A DNA stretch of 64,000 nucleotides from an uncultured Prevotella sp. (lineage in GTDB: Bacteria > Bacteroidota > Bacteroidia > Bacteroidales > Bacteroidaceae): the NCBI GenBank assembly GCA_947169185.1, contig CAMVOS010000005.1:31046-95045 (forward strand), read 5' to 3'. Positions within the stretch are counted from its first letter, which is position 1; each line of letters starts with the position of its first letter. The position numbers were made by a program, and so were the translations under genes. Below, piece by piece: positions 46,944-55,813 of this stretch. The notes under the pieces were generated by a model. It was given only the letters and a program-made list of their open reading frames with translations. It searched no databases and had not been told where the DNA came from.

Positions 46944-48929
46944 ATGAAGAAGGTTTTGGCTATACTTTTCACTTTTCACTGTTCACTGTTCACCACCCCT
47001 GCAGTGGCGCAGTACCAGACGTTTCCCGAACAGATGGAACGTCTCGATCGTGGCATTGTGGTCCTGCCGGCTCAAGAGCAGGGCATCTTCATCAGCTGGC
47101 GCCTGCTGGGCAGTGATCCTAAAGACATCACCTTCGACCTGCAGCGTGACGGCAAGACCATTGCCAAGGGCCTGAAGGTCACCAACTATACCGACAAAAA
47201 GGGAACGGCTAATTCACGTTATAACGTGATAACGTCATCACGTCATAACAACACTTCAACATTTCAAAATAACGAGATATCGTCATCAGGGGTAACCCCC
47301 TGGTCCGACATCTACCGCTCTATTCCCATCGACCGTCCTCAGGACGGCACAACCCCCGATGGCCGCTCCTATCGTTACACCCCTAACGACTGTTCGGTGG
47401 GTGATGTGGATGGCGACGGACAATACGAAATCTTCCTAAAATGGGACCCGTCCAATGCCCACGACAACTCACACGACGGCTATACTGGTGACGTTATCAT
47501 CGACTGCATCCGTCTCGACGGCACCAAGCTATGGAGACTGAACTTGGGTAAAAACATCCGTGCTGGTGCCCACTACACCCAATTCATGGTCTATGACTTC
47601 GACCGCGACGGACATGCCGAGCTGATATGCAAAACGGCACCAGGCTCGCAGGACGGCACAGGTCGCTACGTCACCGAGGCTGCTGACGATGCTGACATCT
47701 TGAACGCTGACAACAATGCAGACTATCGCACCCAACAAGGACGCATCCTCAGTGGTCCCGAATACCTCACCGTCTTCGATGGACGCACCGGTCGTGCCGT
47801 ACATACCATCTACTACCGTCCCAATCGCGCCTTTGGCGTTGGCGGATCGGCCGACTACGACAAACAGGGCTGGGGCGATCGGGCCATGATGGGCAACCGT
47901 GGCGAGCGTTTTCTGGCTGGTGTAGCATGGCTCGACGGACCCAAGAGCCGTCCTTCTGCCGTCATGTGCCGCGGCTACTACACACCATCTCACCTCTGGG
48001 CTGTCGACTTCGATGGCAGAAAACTCACCACCAAGTGGTTCCACGCCTCCACGACGCCCCATGACTACTATGTCGGCGACCGACAAGGCAAACAAACATG
48101 GTATCACAATCTCGCAGCCACTGCCTACGGACAAGGTGCCCATAGCCTCAGCGTGGGTGATGTCGATGGCGACGGCTGTGACGAAATCACCTATGGCTCA
48201 GCAGCCATCAACAACGACGGCACTCTGCTCTACTCCACCGGTTTGGGACATGGTGACGCCTTGCATCTGAGTGACCTCGATCCCGACCATCCCGGTTTGG
48301 AGGTTTTTATGGTACATGAGTCGTACCCCTATGGTGCTGACTTGCGCGATGCCCGTACTGGCGAACGACTGTGGTACGAGACGGCACGCGATGACACAGG
48401 GCGTGGCGTAGCTGCCGACATCGATGGCAACCATCGTGGCTTCGAATTCTGGCATATATTCAACCGTGCCGTACATGACATCAAGGGCAACGTTATCTCC
48501 AACCGCCTGCCCAGCAGTAACTTCCGCATCTACTGGGATGGCGACCTGCAGGACGAGCTGTTGGCCAACCGCGGCCAGCGCCCCCACTTCCCCTCATTCA
48601 TTGAGAAGTGGGACGGCGAAAAGGCCGTACCGTTACCCCTCAGCAACGGCAAACACCTCTACGACATGGGCAATTCGGCTTCCTGCAACTGGACCAAGGC
48701 CACACCCTGTCTGCAAGCCGACCTCTTTGGCGATTGGCGTGAAGAAATCATCCTTTGGGACTCGAGCGATGCTGCACATCTGAACATCTTTACGACCAAT
48801 ATCCCCACGCCCTACACTGTACCTACGCTGATGCACGACAACATCTACCGTCTCTCCATCTGCTGGCAGAACACGGCATACAACCAGCCGCCACACTTGG
48901 GCTACTATCTGCCCGACACACAAAAATAA
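46944..48929 (+). CDS. Rhamnogalacturonan lyase, PL11, lacking C-terminal tail
   Basis: PL11 blocks conserved; ends HLGYYLPDTQK. Confidence 0.93.
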   Translation: MKKVLAILFTFHCSLFTTPAVAQYQTFPEQMERLDRGIVVLPAQEQGIFISWRLLGSDPKDITFDLQRDGKTIAKGLKVTNYTDKKGTANSRYNVITSSRHNNTSTFQNNEISSSGVTPWSDIYRSIPIDRPQDGTTPDGRSYRYTPNDCSVGDVDGDGQYEIFLKWDPSNAHDNSHDGYTGDVIIDCIRLDGTKLWRLNLGKNIRAGAHYTQFMVYDFDRDGHAELICKTAPGSQDGTGRYVTEAADDADILNADNNADYRTQQGRILSGPEYLTVFDGRTGRAVHTIYYRPNRAFGVGGSADYDKQGWGDRAMMGNRGERFLAGVAWLDGPKSRPSAVMCRGYYTPSHLWAVDFDGRKLTTKWFHASTTPHDYYVGDRQGKQTWYHNLAATAYGQGAHSLSVGDVDGDGCDEITYGSAAINNDGTLLYSTGLGHGDALHLSDLDPDHPGLEVFMVHESYPYGADLRDARTGERLWYETARDDTGRGVAADIDGNHRGFEFWHIFNRAVHDIKGNVISNRLPSSNFRIYWDGDLQDELLANRGQRPHFPSFIEKWDGEKAVPLPLSNGKHLYDMGNSASCNWTKATPCLQADLFGDWREEIILWDSSDAAHLNIFTTNIPTPYTVPTLMHDNIYRLSICWQNTAYNQPPHLGYYLPDTQK

Positions 48930-48979
48930 GAGCATGAAAAAGGTGGCCGAATAACTCGACCACCTTCCTTTTGCTCTTG

Positions 48980-49052
48980 TCGGGATGAGGCGACTCGAAC
49001 GCCCGACCCCTACGTCCCGAACGTAGTGCGCTACCAACTGCGCTACATCCCG
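48980..49052 (-). tRNA. tRNA-Pro (anticodon CGG)
   Basis: Reverse complement CGGGATGTAGCGCAGTTGGTAGCGCACTACGTTCGGGACGTAGGGGTCGGGCGTTCGAGTCGCCTCATCCCGA folds as a cloverleaf; loop TTCGGGA. Confidence 0.95.
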
Positions 49053-49146
49053 AATCTCTGACCTAAAAGTGCAGAGTTTGGCGCTACGAATTCTCGTAAG
49101 CGGGTGCAAAATTACAAAATTATTTTGATATCTCAAAATTTTTTTT

Positions 49147-49154
49147 TAATTTTG
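49147..49154 (+). promoter_or_regulatory. -7 box TAATTTTG
   Basis: Upstream of the CE8 pair. Confidence 0.55.
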
Positions 49155-49171
49155 CAGGCAAAACTAACCGA

Positions 49172-50236
49172 ATGAAACAAATCATACTGTTTGTTGCATG
49201 CTTGATGATATCGCTGAGCACCTTGGGTCAGCGGGTTATAGTCGTGGAGAAAGACAATGTGCAAAGTCTGCTCGACGCCATCAGCACAGCTAACGAACAG
49301 AATGCTGACACGACTGCCGAACGTCTGTTTATCCTCATTCCCAATGGTTTCTATGATTTAGGCGAGACGATGCTGACACGCATATCCGGCCATAATGTAG
49401 CGTTGATTGGCGAAAGTATGAAAGGTGTCATCATTCGGAATAAGCCCGACATCAAAATAGAAAGTATCAGTAAGACTGCCGTATTTCAGAATCGTGGCAG
49501 GAACAACTACTATCAGGACCTGACACTGAAGAACGACTTAGATTACTACGCATCAGAGCCTGACGGACGAGCCGTGACGCTGCAAGATAAAGGCACACGA
49601 ACTATCTGTAATCGCGTGCGCATGCTCTCGTATCAGGACACCTACTATAGCGACAACGAGAAATGTCAGAACTATATGAGGGATACGGAGATTCACGGTA
49701 CCATCGACTTCATCTGTGGGGCTGGCGACGTCTGGTTTGAAGGCTGTAAAATAGTGACAGAGAAACGCACACGGGACGGCAGTGGCACAAATATCATTAC
49801 AGCGACACGCACGTCGGAAACGCCTTGGGGATACATCTTCAACCACTGCACCATCGAGAATGACGTCTCGATGTTCAACTACGGCCGTTCATGGCACACC
49901 AACCCACACTGTGTATGGCTGCACACCACACTACTGACGCCAAGAAAACTGGAGACAACACGTTTCGACGACGAGGGCATGAAGATCTCCAGCAACTATT
50001 TTAAGGAATACGCTACGATGGACGCACAAGGACACGACATCACGCCTAAGACGAATGTGGTGACCTTTACGCTACGCGACCATACACAGCCTTTCGTAGC
50101 AGAAACCATCATGACGAAAGAGGAGTCTAAGCAGTACACACTGAAACGTGTTTTTGGTGACTGGAGACCTGACAAGATATTGAAGAAATTGGAGAAACAA
50201 AGCAAGAAAATAAAAAAACAACACAATCTAAACTAA
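49172..50236 (+). CDS. Pectinesterase-like protein (CE8)
   Basis: AVTLQDKGTRTICNRVRMLSYQDTYYS; EIHGTIDFICGAGDVWFEGC; FNYGRSWH. Confidence 0.9.
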   Translation: MKQIILFVACLMISLSTLGQRVIVVEKDNVQSLLDAISTANEQNADTTAERLFILIPNGFYDLGETMLTRISGHNVALIGESMKGVIIRNKPDIKIESISKTAVFQNRGRNNYYQDLTLKNDLDYYASEPDGRAVTLQDKGTRTICNRVRMLSYQDTYYSDNEKCQNYMRDTEIHGTIDFICGAGDVWFEGCKIVTEKRTRDGSGTNIITATRTSETPWGYIFNHCTIENDVSMFNYGRSWHTNPHCVWLHTTLLTPRKLETTRFDDEGMKISSNYFKEYATMDAQGHDITPKTNVVTFTLRDHTQPFVAETIMTKEESKQYTLKRVFGDWRPDKILKKLEKQSKKIKKQHNLN

Positions 50237-51324
50237 TGATGAAAAGACTATTTCTACTGGCTATTAGCTATGGACTAATGGCTGTTGGCTATGCCCAACA
50301 AGTGATTACCGTGAAGAAAGGTGACACAAAAAGTCTATTGGAGGCTATAGGCCAAGCCAACAAGCAGAATGCAGAGAAGAATGCCAAACAGACGATTATC
50401 CTAATTCCCGATGGTTTTTACGACCTCGGCGAGACCGTGCTGACACAGATTACGGGTCATAACATCGCCCTTATAGGTCAGAGCATGGAGGGTACTATCA
50501 TCCAGAATAAGCCAGACGTGAAGAAGGAAGGCATCAGCAAAACAGCAGTCTTTCAGAATCGTGGCACCAACAATTATTTTCAGGACATGACACTGAGAAA
50601 TGCGCTGGACTACTATGCTGCGGGAGCTGCCGGACGTGCTGTCACCCTGCATGACAAGGGTACACGGACCATCTGCAATCGCGTCAAGCTGCTGTCGTAT
50701 CAGGACACTTACTATAGCGACAACGACTTGGCCCAGTTATACTTCCAGGATTCTGAGATTCACGGTACGGTAGACTTTATCTGCGGTGATGGTGACGTCT
50801 GGTTCGAACGTTGCAAGATTGTGACTGAAAAGCGTACTCTCGACGGCAGTGGACGCAATGTGATTGCTGCCCCTAAGACATCGAAGACGCCATGGGGCTA
50901 TATCTTCAACCGTTGTACGGTAGAGAATATCGTGTCAAACTTCGAATATGCCCGTGGCTGGCACAGCACACCACACTGCATCTGGCTGCACACCACCCTG
51001 CTATCGCCCGAGAAGCTGAACAAGAAACGTTTCGACTATCGGGGCATGAACACCGTTCAGAATGACTTCAAGGAATACGGTACCATGGATGCTCAAGGCC
51101 GTGACATCACGCCCAAGACCAATATCGTCACCTTCACCATGACAAAAAAGAAACAGGAGGGTGACAAAGAAATAATGACTGAACAAAATTGTGCCGTTGA
51201 AACCATCCTTACCGAACAGGAAACCGCCAAATACACCATTGAGAATGTCTTTGGTCGTTGGGAACCGGACAAGATTATCAGAAAGATGGAGAAGAAGACC
51301 CCAAAAATATTGAAGCGCCTATAA
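50236..51324 (+). CDS. Pectinesterase-like protein (CE8), tandem paralogue
   Basis: Same motifs (LLSYQDTYYS, EIHGTVDFICGDGDVWFERC); start overlaps the preceding stop by 1 nt. Confidence 0.9.
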   Translation: MMKRLFLLAISYGLMAVGYAQQVITVKKGDTKSLLEAIGQANKQNAEKNAKQTIILIPDGFYDLGETVLTQITGHNIALIGQSMEGTIIQNKPDVKKEGISKTAVFQNRGTNNYFQDMTLRNALDYYAAGAAGRAVTLHDKGTRTICNRVKLLSYQDTYYSDNDLAQLYFQDSEIHGTVDFICGDGDVWFERCKIVTEKRTLDGSGRNVIAAPKTSKTPWGYIFNRCTVENIVSNFEYARGWHSTPHCIWLHTTLLSPEKLNKKRFDYRGMNTVQNDFKEYGTMDAQGRDITPKTNIVTFTMTKKKQEGDKEIMTEQNCAVETILTEQETAKYTIENVFGRWEPDKIIRKMEKKTPKILKRL

Positions 51325-52344
51325 CAGGCGCTTCAATTCGTTTAACTCATCGGTTGTCGTGGCCCAAGAAGTCACAAAACGACAAATGGTACGATGACCT
51401 TCAGTTTGTCCCCAATGGGTGAACTCCATACGTTTGGCCAGTTCGTCAACCTTTACATTTGGCAAGATGACAAACTGCTGGTTAGTGGGCGAGTCAAGCC
51501 AGAACTCATAGCCTTTCTCCTTAAAGATCTGCTTCATCTGCATCGCCATCTCGATGGCATGTCGTGCAAGTTTGAAATAGAGGTCATCAGTAAATAGTGC
51601 CTCAAACTGCAGACCTATCAGGGCACCCTTGGCAATGACAGCGCCATGCTGTTTCTGGATACTGAAAAAGTGCTTGTGGGCCTGTCGGTTAGTAAAGACC
51701 ACAGCCTCACCACAAAGCGCACCAATCTTCGTACCGCCGATGTAGAAGACATCGCAATGGCGTGCCAGATAAGGCAGTGTAACGTCACATCCGTCAGCCA
51801 TCAATCCGTAACCCAAGCGAGCACCATCAATATATAAGGGTATGTTGTAATGCTGGCAGACCTGATAGAGTTCGTCCAGTTCGCGTGCCGTATAAAGTGT
51901 ACCGAGTTCGGTGGGAAAGGTAATATATACCAAACCAGGATGAACGGCATGGTCACGGTTACCATCATGATAGAAGTCGTCGAGATACTTGTTGAGCGAC
52001 TTGGCCTCCATCTTACCCAAGCTATCGGGGATGGTGATAATCTTATGCTCGGTAAACTCTACAGCACCTGCCTCATGGACGTTGATATGACCAGAGCCCA
52101 CACAGATGACACCCTCGTACTGATAGAGCATCGAGTCGATGGTGGTGGCATTTGTCTGTGTGCCGCCTGTCAAGAAGAATATCTGGGCATCAGGCATACC
52201 GATAGCTTCACGGATACGATCTTTAGCCCGCTCTGAGAACTCATCAAAACCATAAGGTGTTGGCTTGGCGTCATTATAGCGCACCAAATTTTCCAGCACC
52301 TTGGGATGGGCGCCATTATTATAGTCGCACTCAAAAGAAATCAT
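51319..52344 (-). CDS. Low-specificity L-threonine aldolase-like PLP enzyme
   Basis: FLTGGTQTNATTIDSML; LYIDGARLGYGL; DVFYIGGTKIGALCGEAVVF (PLP Lys). Confidence 0.88.
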   Translation of the reverse strand: MISFECDYNNGAHPKVLENLVRYNDAKPTPYGFDEFSERAKDRIREAIGMPDAQIFFLTGGTQTNATTIDSMLYQYEGVICVGSGHINVHEAGAVEFTEHKIITIPDSLGKMEAKSLNKYLDDFYHDGNRDHAVHPGLVYITFPTELGTLYTARELDELYQVCQHYNIPLYIDGARLGYGLMADGCDVTLPYLARHCDVFYIGGTKIGALCGEAVVFTNRQAHKHFFSIQKQHGAVIAKGALIGLQFEALFTDDLYFKLARHAIEMAMQMKQIFKEKGYEFWLDSPTNQQFVILPNVKVDELAKRMEFTHWGQTEGHRTICRFVTSWATTTDELNELKRLL

Positions 52345-53303
52345 AGTGCTTCCAGCATGCGTTTGATAACTACCGAACAGCTAATTTCGCGATTGGCAGC
52401 CTCGGGTATGACGATGGAATTCTTTGACTCGATGACGTCGTCAGTAACGATCAGGCCGCGGCGAACTGGCAGACAGTGCATGAACTTACCGTTATTGGTC
52501 CATGACATGTGTTCGGTATCCACCGTCCACGACATATCCTTTGACGTAATCTTACCATAGTCGGCAAGGTTGGTGACACCAGGATTCGACCAGTTCTTGG
52601 CGTAGATGAAGTCTGCGCCCTCAAAAGCCTTCTTCTGGTCATACTCAACACGGGCATTGCCCACAAACTTCGGGTCGAGCTCGTAGCCTTCAGGATGAGT
52701 GATGACGAAGTCCACATCAGCAGCATTCATCCACTGCGCAAACGAGTTGGGCACAGCCTGAGGCAAAGCACGACAATGGGGAGCCCATGTCAGCACGACC
52801 TTCGGACGTTCTACCGTCTTATACTCTTCGATAGTAATCAGATCGGCAAAAGCCTGCAAGGGATGCACGGTAGCTGTCTCCATAGCAAAGACGGGCTTGC
52901 CACTATACTTGATGAACTGGTTGAGCACCGTCTCAGCATAGTCATACTCGCGGTCGGTCAGTCCGGCAAACGAGCGCACACCAATCATGTCGCAGTAGCA
53001 CCCCATCACGGGGATAGCCTCCAGCAGGTGCTCCGACTTGTCGCCATCCATGATGACGCCACGCTCCGTTTCCAACTTCCAGGCACCAGCATTGACGTCA
53101 AGCACGATGACATTCATGCCCAGATTCATAGCTGCCTTCTGGGTAGAAAGGCGCGTACGCAATGAGTTATTGAAGAAGATCATCATCAAGGTCTTGTTCT
53201 TACCCAGATGCTGATACTTAAAACGATCGTTCTTAATCTCAAATGCTTCGGCCATCGCCTTTTCCAACGGGCCGATATCGTTCACATTAATAAAACTCTT
53301 CAT
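52341..53303 (-). CDS. argF': N-succinyl/N-acetylornithine carbamoyltransferase
   Basis: NNSLRTRLSTQKAAMNLGMNV (carbamoyl-P loop); ETATVHPLQAFADL; FMHCLPVRRGLIVTDDV. Confidence 0.9.
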   Translation of the reverse strand: MKSFINVNDIGPLEKAMAEAFEIKNDRFKYQHLGKNKTLMMIFFNNSLRTRLSTQKAAMNLGMNVIVLDVNAGAWKLETERGVIMDGDKSEHLLEAIPVMGCYCDMIGVRSFAGLTDREYDYAETVLNQFIKYSGKPVFAMETATVHPLQAFADLITIEEYKTVERPKVVLTWAPHCRALPQAVPNSFAQWMNAADVDFVITHPEGYELDPKFVGNARVEYDQKKAFEGADFIYAKNWSNPGVTNLADYGKITSKDMSWTVDTEHMSWTNNGKFMHCLPVRRGLIVTDDVIESKNSIVIPEAANREISCSVVIKRMLEAL

Positions 53304-53313
53304 ATAATTTTTT

Positions 53314-53353
53314 CGTTATTTCGTTATTACGTTATTTCGATGTTTCGAGGCTA
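53314..53353. repeat. Octamer repeat at operon junction
   Basis: CGTTATTT CGTTATTA CGTTATTT CGATGTTT CGAGGCTA between proA stop and argF' start. Confidence 0.9.
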
Positions 53354-54598
53354 TGGACGTGTCTGTCCATCACCCTCGATAATCCATTTATAGGTTGTAA
53401 TCTCCTCTAATGCCATGGGGCCACGCGGTCCCAGTTTCTGGGTACTGATACCTATTTCGGCACCAAGACCGAATTGAGCACCATCGGTAAAGGAGGTAGG
53501 CGCATTCCAGTAGACACAAGCAGCATCGACATGAGCCTGGAAACGACGGGCAGTCTGTTCATTCTCAGTAATGATGGACTCGCTATGTCCACTGCCGAAC
53601 TGGTCGATATGTGCCAGTGCCTCATCGAGTGAGGTAACAGTATGAATAGCCATCTTGTAGTCCATAAACTCAGTACCAAACGACTCCTCTGTGGCTGGCT
53701 GCAACAGGATATCGGGATACTGGCCTCTCAGCAACTGATAGGCCGGCCCATCCACATAGAGTGTCACTTTATGGTCGTGTAAGGGCTTCACCAACTCTTG
53801 CAGGTCGCCCAAGCGTTGCTCGTGGATAATCAGGCAGTCAAGGGCATTGCATACACTGACACGACGCGTCTTGGCATTACAAATGATGGCCTTGCCTTTC
53901 TCCAAATCACCATCCACATCGAAGTAGGTATTTACCACACCTGCACCAGTCTCGATGACAGGGATGCGTGCTGTGTTGCGTACGAAATCTATGAGGCGAC
54001 GACCACCACGGGGTATGCACAAATCTATATAGCCTACGGCATTCAACATTTCGCCAGTAGCCTCATGGGTGGCAGGCAGTAGTGTTACGACATCAGGGTT
54101 GACACCATAGCGTTCTAACACTTCATGGATCAGTTCTACCGAGGCTTGGTTTGACAGGTCGGCATCAGAGCCACCCTTCAGCACACAGGCATTGCCACTC
54201 TTAAAACAGAGTGAAAACACATCGAATGTTACGTTAGGACGAGCCTCGTAAATCATACCGATAACACCAAAGGGTACAGATACACGATGCAGACGCAGAC
54301 CATTAGGCAGCGTCTTCTCCTTTGTAATATGTCCCAAGGGTGAAGGCAACTCAGCCACATGACGCATGTCGGATGCAATATCATCAAGGCGCTTGGCTGT
54401 CAATTGCAGACGGTCGTACAGCGGATTTTGGGGATCCATCTTCGCCAAATCCCGCTCGTTGGCCACAAGAATACGCTCTTGGTAGTCAATAATAGCATCG
54501 GCAACAGCCCGCAGAATCTGGTTGCGCAGGTTCTCTGAAATCAGCGCTAAAGAGCGACTGGCAGCCTTAGCCTTCTTAAATGTTTCAATCAATTCCAT
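53351..54598 (-). CDS. proA: Gamma-glutamyl phosphate reductase
   Basis: [69 protein letters not shown]. Confidence 0.97.
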   Translation of the reverse strand: MELIETFKKAKAASRSLALISENLRNQILRAVADAIIDYQERILVANERDLAKMDPQNPLYDRLQLTAKRLDDIASDMRHVAELPSPLGHITKEKTLPNGLRLHRVSVPFGVIGMIYEARPNVTFDVFSLCFKSGNACVLKGGSDADLSNQASVELIHEVLERYGVNPDVVTLLPATHEATGEMLNAVGYIDLCIPRGGRRLIDFVRNTARIPVIETGAGVVNTYFDVDGDLEKGKAIICNAKTRRVSVCNALDCLIIHEQRLGDLQELVKPLHDHKVTLYVDGPAYQLLRGQYPDILLQPATEESFGTEFMDYKMAIHTVTSLDEALAHIDQFGSGHSESIITENEQTARRFQAHVDAACVYWNAPTSFTDGAQFGLGAEIGISTQKLGPRGPMALEEITTYKWIIEGDGQTRP

Positions 54599-55364
54599 AA
54601 GGTATGAATTCTGTATGTGGTACGTTTTCTTTGTTTTCTATCAGGTTCACTAAGATGTTGTCACGCTCGCCATTGGCAATAATAACACGAATGCCAGCCT
54701 GCTGGACTTTCGAGGCTGTAGTATATTTTGAGTGCATGCCACCACGGCCAAAGGCACTCTTCTCAGCTTTGATATACTGTGAGAGATCGGTGCCCGATGC
54801 CACTACTGGGATGATGTGCGACGATGGGGCATCAGGGTGACCGTCATAGATGCCATCGATGTTCGAGAGCAGAATCAGCGTGTCGGCCTCCATCATCTGG
54901 GCTATCAGACCTGACAGCTCGTCGTTATCGGTAAACATCAACTCGGTGACGCTGACGGTATCGTTCTCGTTGACAATAGGCAACACGTCATTCTCAAGCA
55001 TCACTGTCATACAGGCGCGTTGGTTACGGTATTGCTCGCCAGGTTCGAAGTTCTCCTTCATGGTCAACACCTGACCTACATGGATATTGAACTCACGGAA
55101 CAGGTCATAGTACAAACCAACAAGTTTCACCTGACCAACGGCAGAAAACAACTGGCGCTGCTCCACTGAGTCCAGGTCATGGTTCACTTTCAGCTCACCA
55201 CGACCAGAGGCCATGGCACCACTGGACACCAAGATGACTTCAATATCCTGATGACGAAGCCAGGCTATCTGGTCTACAAGTGCCGACATACGTGTCACGT
55301 CAAGTTTTCCGTCACTACGGGTCAGTACATTTGAACCTACTTTTACTACAATTCTTCTTCTCAT
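54585..55364 (-). CDS. proB: Glutamate 5-kinase
   Basis: [45 protein letters not shown]. Confidence 0.96.
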   Translation of the reverse strand: MRRRIVVKVGSNVLTRSDGKLDVTRMSALVDQIAWLRHQDIEVILVSSGAMASGRGELKVNHDLDSVEQRQLFSAVGQVKLVGLYYDLFREFNIHVGQVLTMKENFEPGEQYRNQRACMTVMLENDVLPIVNENDTVSVTELMFTDNDELSGLIAQMMEADTLILLSNIDGIYDGHPDAPSSHIIPVVASGTDLSQYIKAEKSAFGRGGMHSKYTTASKVQQAGIRVIIANGERDNILVNLIENKENVPHTEFIPYGID

Positions 55365-55376
55365 TGTCAGTCTAGT

Positions 55377-55739
55377 CTAATATAGTGGGATATCCTTCAG
55401 ATGTTCTATCTCCGGCTGGACATCGTCCATGGTACCTACCACGGTGATTATATCGAAACGGATATCATGATTCACACGATAATATTTCACATAATGATTA
55501 ATGGCGCCCTGAAGGTTACGGAGCTTACGATAGTCGACAGCTGTCTCAGGCTCAATATAAGCACGGTTTCGGCGCGTCTTGACTTCGACAAAAACCATCG
55601 TCTCTTCATCCATGGCAATGATATCAATGTCACGATGACCCGATTTCCAGTCACGTGCCACAATGGTATAGCCCAAGTGCTGAAGGTAGTCAGCCGCACA
55701 GTCTTCACCCCATTTACCTAATTCATTATGAGCCGCCAT
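55377..55739 (-). CDS. YraN family (UPF0102) protein
   Basis: NELGKWGEDCAADYLQHLGYTIVARDWKSGHRDIDIIAMDEETMVFVEVKTRR. Confidence 0.95.
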   Translation of the reverse strand: MAAHNELGKWGEDCAADYLQHLGYTIVARDWKSGHRDIDIIAMDEETMVFVEVKTRRNRAYIEPETAVDYRKLRNLQGAINHYVKYYRVNHDIRFDIITVVGTMDDVQPEIEHLKDIPLY

Positions 55740-55813
55740 AAATCAAAAACATACTATTGGGCTACAAAATTACGAATAAGTGAGCAAAAAGCAAAAGATT
55801 TTTATGTTTTTTA

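Noticed and set aside
48980-49052. tRNA-Pro as an integration site
   Set aside because: Flanks are contiguous pectin genes (PL11 and CE8) with no integrase and no partial tRNA duplicate noticed.
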